Shown here piece by piece: positions 12,600 through 24,700 of a stretch of 64,000 bases of DNA. Positions within the stretch are counted from its first letter, which is position 1; each line of letters begins with the position of its first letter. A model generated the notes under the pieces. The model made no database searches, was not told where the DNA came from, and saw only the letters and a list, made by a program, of their open reading frames with translations. Made by a program: the position numbers and the translations under genes. The DNA comes from Pagrus major (taxonomy: Eukaryota > Chordata > Actinopteri > Spariformes > Sparidae): contig NC_133236.1 of the NCBI RefSeq assembly GCF_040436345.1, positions 12,578,443 to 12,642,442 on the forward strand, in the 5' to 3' direction.

Positions 12600-13050
12600 C
12601 TTTGGAAACACATATACCTGCTTTTGCATCTTATCTGGTCATTGTTTGCTCTCTTATATAGTATGTACCAGTTGTTTGAGCCTGTTTAATAAAAACATTT
12701 AATTATTGAAGAATCTGATGGATACTTATACTTGTCTTTGCACAATAACCTGCATATTACACTGATATTGCACATATAGTACATATTTTTTGTGTGTATT
12801 ATGTTATATATGTACATAACAGTATAATGTCTTTGTAAATATAACTTTCATTTTCATTTCCTCCTTTAGTACTTATTTTCTATACTTTGTATATGTATGT
12901 GAATTTTATCCCTTAATGTATTGTTATTATTTTAAATACCTGAATTTAAATGATGTGTTTCTACATTTTCTGTGTGTGAGGGGTTACAACTGTATTTCAT
13001 TGCTCAATCCTGTATTGTACAATGATAATAAAGGTAAACCTTGAACCTTA
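12600..13050 (+). mobile_element. Dispersed retroelement remnant ending in TACAATGATAATAAAGG
   Basis: The segment ends in GTATTTCATTGCTCAATCC, then TGTATTGTACAATGATAATAAAGG (read in parts), a tail seen on many truncated fish retroelement copies. No coding frame survives. The left boundary is uncertain. Confidence 0.4.
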
Positions 13051-13284
13051 TTTGCACTGCGCTGCTGCCATGCTACACTAACAGATTGTAAAGCTATTAA
13101 AAAGGCAGAAGAGGGGGATGACTGACACACTTGTGCACATTCACAGCAGCTCCAGAAATAGGGGCCGAAAAATATAACTATCAAATTATTTATAATCAAA
13201 TTTTCTTTTCCAGGAAAGGAGAAGCAGTTTCTTGGTGAACTTGTTGAAGAATACACCGTTTCTACAAGTTTGAAATTGGGCATA

Positions 13285-13400
13285 TCAAATCAAGTTAAAT
13301 CAACTGTATTTATTCATATAGCCCATAAATCACAATCACACTGCCTCAGTAGGTTTTACAATCTGTACAGTGAACATCATCCTCTGTCATTTGAAAAACG
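13285..13400 (-). mobile_element. Retroelement-tail-like fragment in minus orientation
   Basis: TATTTATTCATATAGCCC, AATCACAATCACACTG and TAGGTTTTACAATCTGTACAG (read in parts) resemble a teleost dispersed repeat usually found as short reversed tails. The assignment is by pattern memory only. Confidence 0.4.
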
Positions 13401-13507
13401 TGCCATACCCAACTGTTTTAACAGGGGGGAAAACAAAAACAAAACAACAAATACAATAAAATAACATAACATAATTTGTCCATTTTTGATTGTTCCCTAG
13501 CAGATGG

Positions 13508-13561
<54 letters not shown>

Positions 13562-13566
13562 CATCT
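13508..13566. repeat. (ATCT)n tetranucleotide microsatellite
   Basis: About 14 consecutive ATCT/CTAT units, likely polymorphic. It lies in the long 5' intron of mapre3. Confidence 0.95.
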
Positions 13567-14422
13567 AAACCCCACATAAAATACATTTATATTATATATT
13601 TAAGTTATGAAAAGCAGTAGAAGGTAGAAAAGATGTTTAATATTGGTTATTTCATATTTACAAAATGAACATATAGGATAAATATCTTTATAATAACGGA
13701 TGAAAGTTATGTAGTATCTTTAAGAAAGCCTCCTATACTTTATTGGCTTTTAAGATTCTTCCACAACATGTTTTTATTATCAAATAAAAGAAAGTCATTT
13801 GACCTCCAGCAAACTGCCTCAGGCTGTCAGCTATTATCATATATGTGAGGAAACAAAACCCAGGGTCAGCAGATAGAAGAATACGGTCTTCTCGTCGTAT
13901 TAAAAGTACATTTAAAGGCACGTAAACCCTCCTGTGCGTGTCTCTGTGACTGCAGCCTGGTGCCAGTCGGTTTCACGGGTCAGCCTGCCTGTTTTGACAG
14001 TTGACTTCACAACCGCGGTCGGTGCGACAGGCACTGCTGCCACTGTGTGTGACTGTATTGTACTGCTGCTAGCTCCGAGCTAACTACTTAAACACCGCTA
14101 ACGCTGGCTGCGAGTGGCTGTTGTTGTTGTTGTTGAATTTAACGACTTTCCACATGGTTTTATTTCACCTCAGAGACATCAGAGGACTCAACATACATCC
14201 AAGTGTAACGCTGAGTGAAAACGAGACTTTGTTTAGCCTGACGTTACCCCCCTCTGAAGGCCTGTTCGGTAATACACACGCACAATGCCAGTGACAGAAC
14301 GACTGTCACCAGCGGGAGGATACAAGTATTTATCAGAGACGTAAATTAAACAAGCTGTTAAATGAACTGATTTGAACCGTAAAGAAGCGAATTTTAAGTT
14401 AAGTTGAGTTAATGATACTCAC

Positions 14423-14480
14423 TGGAGTGCGACAGCGTCTCTCTCAGCCGTCCCGTTGTGTCTGACGATGGGCTTTTCCG
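14423..14480 (-). other. mapre3: mapre3 non-coding first exon (5' UTR), 5' end approximate
   Basis: On the minus strand a CpG-rich stretch ends in a strong donor (CTCCA|GTGAGTATC, exon edge 14423). It lies upstream of the start-codon exon, contains no ATG that would open the EB3 frame, and sits beside a CpG-rich promoter. The 5' limit is a guess because no transcript start can be seen. Confidence 0.55.
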
Positions 14481-14640
14481 TTGCTATACCCCGACTGTTG
14501 CAAGTTGCGCGAGACTGCTCTCACCTAAGCCGTTGTCAGTGCGCATGCGCAGAGGAGTTGCAGGATTTTTTTTTTTTTTATCACTTTTAGTGAAACTGGT
14601 GTCCCGTGAGCGGCCATGACGGGGAAAAGGTAAAGCACCA
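14480..14640 (-). promoter_or_regulatory. mapre3 CpG-rich promoter with NRF1-type palindrome
   Basis: This is a local CpG-rich patch in otherwise AT-rich DNA, directly upstream of the putative mapre3 exon 1. TGCGCATGCGCA at 14540-14551 is a perfect match to the NRF1 consensus (YGCGCAYGCGCR), a common activator site in vertebrate CpG promoters. No TATA box is convincing. On the plus strand a short ATG-plus-donor arrangement (14616-14630) suggests the promoter could fire in both directions. Confidence 0.55.
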
Positions 14641-14989
14641 CAGCGTGACTGCGGTCCGTGTTTGGTCATTAAAGATTAAAGTGATTAAACTCACTTTGAG
14701 TTAAAGTTCACATGTATTTTTAAAAAGGTAATTAGTAATAAGTACTCAGGTGTTTTACCTAAGTAGAAATAGTAATTCAGCAGGGTGAAAATACAAGGTT
14801 ACAAGGTAAATATAATGTCATTTTTTAAAACACAAGGGTATAAAAAACATACCTTTGAGTCTACAGTATACATTATGCAGAAAGAAAAATATAGTTATAT
14901 ATAAAATATAGTTTTAATGATGTAAAAAATAAAGGTGGGTTAATTTCCACTGCTTTACATACAATCAGGTAGCATAATACATACTAGCA

Positions 14990-15575
14990 GTGATGGAATG
15001 TAACAAATTTACCCAAGTACTGTACGTAAGTACAATTTTGAGGTACTTGTTCCTCCCACTTTCTGGTACGTTATACTTCCACTGCACTACATTTTGGAGG
15101 AAAATATAGAACTTTTTACTCATTACATTAATTTAATAACTTTAGTTAGTTACTTTTTCAGATTACATGCTGCATCAGAGGCAAATGAATGCACATATAA
15201 ATTAACTTATTTTATGACAATCATATAAAAACCCCCATTGATTTCAATCAGAAAAATGCTAAATATAGAAAAATGCTGAATATTGGATCTGATGATTGGC
15301 CAGGCCAATAATAGATTGACCTCTCGTATACAGTATACATACATGTAAATATATGTATAATTACTTTTACTTGTACTTTTGATTCTTAAGTCAATTTTTT
15401 GTTAGAAAATTACTTTTGATACTTAAGTATATTTATTATCAGATACTTTGAGACTTTTACTCAAGTACTATTTGTATGGGTCACTTCCACTTATACTTAG
15501 GTAAAATTCACGATGTATTTACTTTTACTCAAGTATGACTTTTGGGTACTTTATACAACACTGCATGTTAATTAG
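14990..15575 (+). repeat. Dispersed teleost repeat (CAAGTACT / TTTTGAGGTACTT family)
   Basis: Starts with AGTGATGGAATGTAAC and contains AAGTACAATTTTGAGGTACT, then repeated TACTTTTACTCAAGTA blocks to the end. I recognise the family from many percomorph genomes. Further copies in this window are at about 54485-54700 and 58690-60242, all in plus orientation. Confidence 0.6.
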
Positions 15576-16549
15576 ATCACAATATATTAGTTGATTTATA
15601 TTTTGTATTCATTTTAATCTGCAAACCAACAACTGACTAAACATTTCAAATAAAAGTTCAATACTTCCCTCTAAATCATAGTGGACTAGAAGTGAAGTAG
15701 CATAAAATGTAAAATTCAAATTTTCTATTGAAGTACAGTACTTAAGTAAATGTCGACTACTCAATTTTCACAGCAGGGTGTTACTGAGTGTATGTTTAAT
15801 CTTTGCTTAATATTTAGGTCATATGATGCAGCACAGCAGGCTACCACAGAAAAATCTTTTTTTTGTGCTGATTATATTTAGAGTTAGCTATTTCAGCTGC
15901 AATCATGGATATTCTAAAACTTGTTTACAATGAATACAGTGGGGTTATTATGTGGAGAAAATGTGGAGGTATTACACCACAAAAACTACAACTTTTACCA
16001 AGTATATCTCTCATCAAGTTCCCATACACTTAATATAAGACACAGTCATCGAAAAGATACAGGACACTTGTTTTAAGACAATTTCATTAATCTATTTAAT
16101 TACTTTTGAAGGGGCCTTTTGTCCAGAGAAATAATAACCGTGATTATAATAGTATAGTCTTTATTTACAGTAAATAGCACTGGGCTAAAAGAGCCTTCAA
16201 ACCTTTAAGAGCAGCAGAATTTTATTTAAAGCCTGTGCTTAAATTAAAGATTTAGTGCAAATGCAAAGTTTTACGTTTTATTGCAGATCAACCAGGATTA
16301 CAGCAATTACTTCAAATGAAATAGAGCTACAGCCTTGAGTCCTATATGTAGAGGTGAGTTTTACTTTCTCATATATTTTAAGAGGATTTAGAATTTCATT
16401 ATTTACAAGATAAAGCCTGTAGACATCCCAATTTTCTGTGAGTGATATGTAATAAAGAAAATCATAGTTCTATTAAATTTACCTTCTGGACAATGACCTT
16501 ATTGGGTTTTTTTCTACTGCAACTGTTAATCAATTGTTCTATATTGGCA

Positions 16550-18793
16550 TTTTAGAAACATCAGATGACACAAGAAGAATCAAGATGTTATTTTTCTCAC
16601 TTTATTCTTTTGCCGTTACTCTTGTGGTAAGAAACAAGCAGCCACTTACAGATTCAACAGGTTCACTGTCCAACACAACAAGAATCTACAAACACACACA
16701 GCCACTGACCAGTCACAGTGCCTTCAAAACAACAAAACCATCCAACAATAAAATAACGCCATTGTAGGTTAATTGTAAAAAACAGCACCAGTTGTTGTGA
16801 ACCTGTGGCGTTGAGGAGAGGTTGTACTCCTTCGTCTCCATGTGGTGCTCTTCATGCATGAATGTGGGTGTGACACGGGTGATTCACATTGGCACATTTA
16901 TCCTTTCAACTAAAAAACAAAACAAAAACATCCTAAATATATAGTTCACAGACAAGAAGACGTGGTCATGTATAAATATAATACTGCTATTCAGGAATGA
17001 GACATCGTCAGGAGGTGAGAGGATCAGTGGTTTTCTTCAGCCTGTGCAGCTCAATCTTCCTGCTCTGTGGAGACACACTTCTCTAACAACAGTCCCATCT
17101 TATTCCTACAAACAGGAAGTTTGCTTTCAAAATGCAGTCTGTGAGATGTTACTGAAACTCAACAACATCATTTCATTTCTTTCCATTACTTTCTGGTCCC
17201 TCTGGAGCCTCATTTGTTAACTGTGAAAACTCATTTCAACACTTTCTTATTGTGCTTGGTGATGTGCAAACATTTAAAACTAGTATTGTTCATGAGAAGT
17301 GTAATCACAGCAAAATCACTTGCCAATTTAGATAAACAATGCCTACTATTGGACATTTTATACATAGGATTATACAAGCTTTTCTTGTTTTTGTCAGAAA
17401 ATTAAAGTCTTTTACAGACAAGCCACTTTCGAAAATTCCAAATCAAACCTTCTGGCTTTACCGAACTCTCCTTCTAACTCTGTTTTGATCTCCTGAAGGA
17501 GAAATCCTGGCTCTGTAGCTAAAAAGATTCACTGGTTAGTTGCTAGCTTAGTCAGACTGTCGTTGGGTACCAGAAGGGCAGAGTATCCACAAGTTTTCAG
17601 GGGAAATTATTTTTAGTGATCTTTCTGGTGCTCAGTGGAACTAGCCTAAGAAATTGTCACAATAACTGATGGACTGGCAGGACTTTCAGGGCTTTTGAAG
17701 CATTAGATTTGATAAATGATAGAATAAAATAACAGCAAGCATTATTCTTTCTTATGTTTTGTTTTTCGTCAGTAGCAAAGTCACAGAAAGCTTTTCCTTC
17801 TTGTTATCCTTGAAATTACGTTCTCTTCATCCATCCTTCAAGAAACAGAACTGACTTTTCTTTTCAGTCTTTTGAGTCCTTTGCAAGGTCTATAGATGCC
17901 ACAATTCCATGACAGAAATGCTTACATTTAGCTGTTGTGGGACCAGATTTGTTCTCACCCACAGGTTGTATACTTCAGTAACTATAGACCCTGCTACGTA
18001 GCAGGTGAGGCAGGAATGTTTCCAGGATATGTGAGTGTTGTTTCAGTCAGAGGCAGTGAAAATATAAGGATGGATAAAGTTGAGTCTGGCTCTATTTTAG
18101 AGTGTAGGTGTAAGATCACACGGTGTTTCGAAGCAGTTGGATTTCACCACCACACAGCACAGTTCATCCATTGGAAATAAAAACACTGTTAGAGGAACCC
18201 ACAGTGCAGCAGGAAGCCGAGCACAGTGGGCGTTTAATCACAAACAGAATCCACACACATCTTCGTATGAGTCTAAAGCTATGGTGTCTACAGTGTACTG
18301 TATGTTTGCGTGTGTGTGAGTGAGTGACAGGGGTATAATAGATAATTCACTGAATCCAGTTCTACTATTTTTAAATAATTCAGTCGACATCACTTCAGTT
18401 GAAACCATCAAAAACTGTACTGGTTTTGATCTTTCACAGTTTGTTTAGTTTGCGTTACTTCACAGGATACGAGCAGGGTGATAATGAGCAGACTTTGTCA
18501 ATGTTAGTATGATCAGCTTGAATTTGGTAAAACATTTTAAAATCACGGCTAGCCCTTCACTCTCGTGTAATTAGTCAGGTCATTCACTCCAATTAAGACA
18601 CAAATTAGATTTGTAAAAGTCACTTTGGTAGATCACTGATCATCAGTTAGGTCTTCCCAAATCACAGACGTGCTTGAATTTATTTTCCCTTCTTAACTTT
18701 AATCCTGTGGTTGAAAATCAGTGCAGTTTTCCTGGTTGCTCAGAATTATACAAAACAAGGAGGGTCGGACGGGTGAAGATCCAGCACCAGTGA
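16550..18793 (-). other. dpysl5: Putative dpysl5 3' UTR
   Basis: Sequence following the dpysl5 TAA with no other exon. A poly(A) signal candidate (plus-strand TTTATT) is at 16601-16606. The length is inferred, not shown. Confidence 0.35.
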
Positions 18794-21700
18794 TTACCAG
18801 ATACCACTGGAGCGGCCACCAGGAGGGGCCAGGATCCGAGCCGAGGATCTCTTCGGGATGTGGTCGTCAACCTGAGACCCTGAGACATAAAAACATAAAC
18901 ACATAAAAATCACCAAAAACACAGTTTTATTAAACAACCGCAGTGTTTTTAGTTTTTTTTCCAGCCTACCTGAGAGGCTAAAAGAAGACTCATGGAGGTC
19001 TCGGACTCCCTGGTGCACACGAACCCCCTGGGGCCCTTTGTTGGACATCTCTCCATCTATGGGGCCTAAACCGAGCTCCTTCTTCATGGTGTTTGCCACC
19101 TTGGCCACGTCACCAGAATACGGATCCCTCGCAACCCCTTTATAAGCCTGAGTCTGAAACAGAGAGGGAAGAGGTGAACAATCAAGAATACATACAGAAC
19201 ACACACAGAATACAATACAATGGGTATAGATATTAAACTGGCAATACAAAAGTTTTTTTGCTTTAATGTATTGTGATGAAGTAAATGCTGATTGCACAAT
19301 GAAATGGCTGCAGAATAACGACACCATCTCCTTTTCGATGGTTCCCTACAAACCTCACTGCTGTTTTGTCTGACACCACATACAGAATCTACCAGGTAAA
19401 TGAAGACTGGTGGTGATCTAGTGCAGCCTGGCACCATCTCTATTATAGACTAAATACAAGAATAAACTCAATATTGTGCTGTGTTGTAGTAACTCTGATT
19501 AAAAAAGGAAACCATCCAGTTGTCTTTGTGACAACAGCAGCAACACTAATACCAATTGGAATAGCTAGTAGGAGAGGAAGGCTGTCTGTTTCCACTTTAA
19601 GTAATTAATGAGATAAAACGTTGTAATAGTCCTGTCATTAACACTCTCATCATAAGTTGCAAATGGGGATGGCTATAAAAGTATTTGACCTGACATTTAT
19701 GGTTCTTATCTTAAGGAGCATCCTCCCGAGTAGACTAAAGATCTCATCTCAATCTCATTGTATACACTATCTTTTCTATTTTAGTTTTTATTGTTTTTTA
19801 CTTGTTATTTGTTCTTATGTTTCTACTTTTACACTTTATTCTTCTATTGCATTTTTGTTTTTTTATTCTTATGTTACTGTAATTTTGAGCATTCTCTGGC
19901 ACAGGAACTTCCTTCTGGATTAATACAGCTCAAACATTTTATTTGATTTTTTTTATCTGACTTTTACAAACTAAAAAAATCCATATTTTTCAAAGGAGCA
20001 AACCAGTTTAAGATGACATGGTCATTTTGTCCATATGCAGTCAAAAACATGTAGATTAAATTGCCCTTTTTCAAGGCACTGGCCTGGAGCTGGAGTTGGT
20101 CCCGAGGTGCCATATACCATATGGCTGCCCACTGCTACAGAGATACGCGGAGAACCACTTTCACTCATTATACATTGTATGAGACAAATACAGACCCTCT
20201 TCTTTAACATTCTTGTAGGGAAGTTTACATTAAACAAGAAATCTACTTCTTTATAAGTAACAAGGCCATAAAAGGTATAAAAACATTGAAATGCAGAAAG
20301 CGTAGAAAAGTAATTCCCAAAAGCTAGCAGGATAAATCACCCAGTGCATCTAAAACAGAGCAGACCCAACCCTGCAGGGTTTGGGTGGAGGAGGTTTTTG
20401 CAGACAGCAGCAACAGAAAAACAGCGTCAGCGTGCAGAGGGAGCAAGAGCATTAAATCCTTTATATGGACTGTCAAATCAGTGCAGTTAGACACAGTATG
20501 ATGGGTGTGTTAGTAGCAGCTTCACTGTCGGCTGACACAGCAGAGCACAGCACGAGTCCTGGTGCACTGACAGAACTGCCTAACCTTTGAAGAAACTCTT
20601 AGTCATTTGATTCTGCTTTTATATAAAACAAATGTGACTGAATTAATGAAAGTGAACGCACCTTTTCTCTCTGCACCATCTTTTTGTAGAGGAAATCAGG
20701 GAAGGTGCGCTGTGGGTAGAACTTTCCGGAGCCCTCGGCACACATGAACACACCGTTCTCACACACCAAACGTCCTCGGCTGATGGTGACCAGGGGAACG
20801 CCGTGGCAGCGCAGCCCCTCGTACAGGTTGAAGTCTCCGCCCTGCACCTGAGTGCTCACAGAGATTGTCCTGCGAAGACGGAACAGCCATTTAATACCAG
20901 TGCTTTTTGTTTTTCATTGACTCAAACAAAAATGACAAGTAATCTGTGTTTGTGAACCACTTCATCACCTTGTTGCATCAGGATCCCAGACTACGACATC
21001 AGCGTCAGCCCCAGGGATGATACGACCCTTGCGTGGGTACAGGTTGTAGATCTTTGCAGCGTTTGAGCTCGTCACTGCCACAAAACGATTCTCATCCATT
21101 TTTCCAGTAACCTGCAAGTATAAATGCATTAAAATGAACTTAATTAATGCCAGGGAAATACAACTACAAATACAACTCCATCTATTTGCAGAGAGAGTCT
21201 CTTCCTGTTACTGTCACTAAAATATGTCACTAAATAACACACACAAACTTGCTTGCAGGTTTGTATGTGTGTCTCTGTGTGTCTACTGTATGTGCGTACA
21301 TACCACTCCCCTCTCCCAGATGACACTCATCCTGTCCTGGACACCAGCCACTCCATGAGGGATCTTTGTGAAGTCCTCCTTGCCCAAAGCTCTCTGCTTG
21401 GTGCCGAATGGACGGTGCTCCGACGCCACAACACTCAGAGTGTCACTGGAAACAGGATGTCCATGTTCAGTATAGTACGTTATTTTAAATGCCAATACAA
21501 TTCTAAATCATCAGTAATCACTGAGCTCAATTATCATAAAAAAATGATGTCTGTAATGTCTTTTAGGGACATGTTTTACAAGTACAGTACATTTATTTTT
21601 GGATTGAGCACATACTTGCCCAGCAGGCCCATGAGGTATCCGGGCGTGTTGGGGTCGATGCGGAGAGGAGGGACAATGACGTGGGCAGCAGCGTGAGCCC

Positions 21701-24700
21701 AGTCCTGGTGATAATACTGCATCCCATTCAGCACTGCATGAGCTACTGTGGTCTCTGCATGGACCACCTTACCTACAGACATGAACAAAAGAGGCTTGTT
21801 TAAATCATCTTCATCTGCTTTATATCATCACAACTGTCAAAATCTTCATGCTTAAGGAACTTGAATACTTCATACTTTAGCTTCTCACCTTGCATCTTAG
21901 CAGCAGCAATCATATCTCCAGCAGACATACTGGACACGTTCACCAGGTAGATTGGGCAGCGAGCCTGCAATCACCAGAGCATTCATTCATTTATCAGTGA
22001 CATACAGACACCTGCACACAGACAAGATATTAAAATTGGGCATCTGTTTACCCTGTTGGCGATGGTGACAGCTCTGTGAGTAGCCTCAGACTCCAGCTGT
22101 AGACAATAAGACAGAATCACAAAGTGAGAAGTTTAATAAATACTCAGTCAACATTTATATATTAGGTCTTTATCTCGAATTCTATCCAAAGAGACTGCAA
22201 TATGTGAATGGTCATGGTCAGCTTATTTATCTTTACAGGAACATTCCACTTTAGACCAGTTAGTAACGACAGTTAAGGGCTTTTCACACTGCATCTGTTT
22301 AGCCCAGGGCTATCCTGGGATAAATAAGCCCCTTTCCACACATACATTGTTAACCAAGAGTTAACCTTGGTCCTGGGCTATACAATTACCACCGCTTTTC
22401 TACAAGCCCTGGGTTGAATGTCCTTTGGACCACATAATTAATGTTTACATTCTAGATGATGCATGACTACTCCCCAAGTCCAATGTTTCCTTTGACCCGG
22501 TTTCACACTAGCACCTCTTAGCCCTGTGTTCAGTCGATTTTCAGGGGATAAACCTGCAAACTCAGGGCTAACCAGCAAACACACTCCAAACTTGGTGTTA
22601 TCCCACTTGGAAATTTGCCGGGATTTAGGATAGCGGCAGTGTTAAAGCTTTGTTGGCCAGGGTTCTACAATTGCTTTTAGCATTGGGCTAAGTGTAGTGT
22701 GAAAAGCTCTTTGGATCATATGTATTACTTTTCAAATTAATTCAATGTGGTTAAGCACCAAAACTCATCGTGCCTACAAGTTTGTCTAAATCTAATTTTC
22801 ATTGTGATGAAAACAACCAACCCTTAAAATTAGGTTTTATCAACATTTTAAGGACTCAAAGAGAAAGAGAAAAAAAAATATTAAAAAAACAAAAAACTAA
22901 GAGCACAGAAAATCTAAAATGCTTCAATTCATGTCACTTTAGCAGAGATGAAAATCTCCAGGAAAAATTACTGAGTGACAAGAAATAACCTTAGAAGGAA
23001 ATTTACCTCTTCTGGTCGACTGATCTCAATGCCCTCCGGTCCACTGATGCCCAAATCCAGAGCCTCTTTTGCGCTCTAAAACACTCACAAAATCGTACAC
23101 AAACACTTCAACATAAGTTAAATTTTATAATTGTTTCTTTAATAGATTTGAGTGTTTTTTGGATGTGCACCTCAGCCACCAGCTCTCCGTTCTCAGCGTG
23201 GACACGTGCGATGGCCCCAATGTCCTTACAGGTCTGCAGCGCCTGGTAGAGCTCAGAGTCCCTCAGCATCATGAAATCTTTGTAGGCCATGAACATCTGG
23301 AATGAGTTCACTCCGTGCTCCCTCACCAGGGTCTCCATCTCGTTACGCACCTGATCATAGGACAAAGGTCAGGAGGTCAAGGATCTGAAATGATTCTGGC
23401 AGCCAATCACTGTTGAGGACTGGGGGAGTTTGTATTAGCAGAGGCAGACAGTAGAGAGTGTTAGCCAGGGGAAACACTGTCTTTATTGTATGTGTGTGTG
23501 CTTATGTGTGTGTGTGTGCATGTTATATGGGGCATGAAATGAGCTTGGAGAGCAGCCAGAATGAGATCACATTGCATTCACATTAGTGAGTATCACAGTC
23601 CCACAGAGACATTTACCCATAGTAAAATCCATTTAATTCAATCAAAATACAGTAAACGGAAACTATATGATGATTTGAAGAGTATATATTCTAGTTATAC
23701 TGCAGTAAAGGGGTCGTCAAAATTCAAATGAAGGAGAATACATCCTCACTATATCCACATAAAAGAAGCAATATATCTGTAGTATCGTTGTTCATGCAGC
23801 ACACATTAACCATACTGTCATCAGGAACGATGCACAAAATCAATGCTGCTAATTAAATAAACTTCACGTGAAAATTTCTAGTTTTTGTTTACTGTAATTT
23901 ATTCGAACGGAGTCAAAGTCAGTAGGATATAAAACCGTTTTTCTGAAAATGACAGAGCAGGTTACACATACTTTCATACCTGCAGGAACAATGCTAAAGA
24001 AAAATAATATTTAGTGTTGACCGAAGAGGTAATAATCAGTATTTAAGTGTGATTTACTATAAACATTATATTTATAAAAGGTATTCATCAAATACAACTG
24101 CAACATGAGGCCGTTAAGGCTGAAGTAATTCATCAACCAATGAATCATTATAAACTGAACATCTTTAGGTTTTTGTGCTGATGGTTGGACAAAACCAAAC
24201 ATTTGAAAACATCATGTGAATCCGAATAACTGTCAGATTAGTTGATAATGGCAATCGTTCTCGTTTACAGCACTAGTTGCAAGTATATCATGGTTTTACA
24301 AGGAATAGTTAGGGATGATGACAATGTGGTGGATCTGCACAATTAATGGAAATCAAAATCACAATATGGCAATAAGTGCGACATCCAAATTACAAGAAGC
24401 TGCAATTTTTGAATAAAGGTAAAATGTTTATGAATTAAAATGAATTCAGAAATACCCTGGCATACGAATGTATGTATTTGTTTGGGACAGACACAAACAA
24501 ATGTCACATCATCGTGATTGTAGAAATGTTTTTCAGTGAAAATGAAAATTCTGATGAAAAAATGATCACTCCAACTAACTCTGTATCATATCACAATCGC
24601 AATATCTGTCAAAATAATCGCAATATAATTTTTTAATAAAATATTGTGCAGCCCTACAATGTGGCAGCAGACGATACAGCACAGATATTAAAGCCAAAGG

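Larger units (their letters stand above)
14700..18793. other. Intergenic region between dpysl5 (3' end) and mapre3 (5' end)
   Basis: No supported gene. The right part is probably the dpysl5 3' UTR: plus-strand TTTATT at 16601-16606 and 16277-16282 would be AATAAA signals on the gene strand. The left part contains a dispersed repeat at about 14990-15575. Confidence 0.5.

Noticed and set aside
14484..14669. Short minus-strand frame at the mapre3 promoter
   Set aside because: It spans the promoter and upstream DNA and shows no protein similarity.
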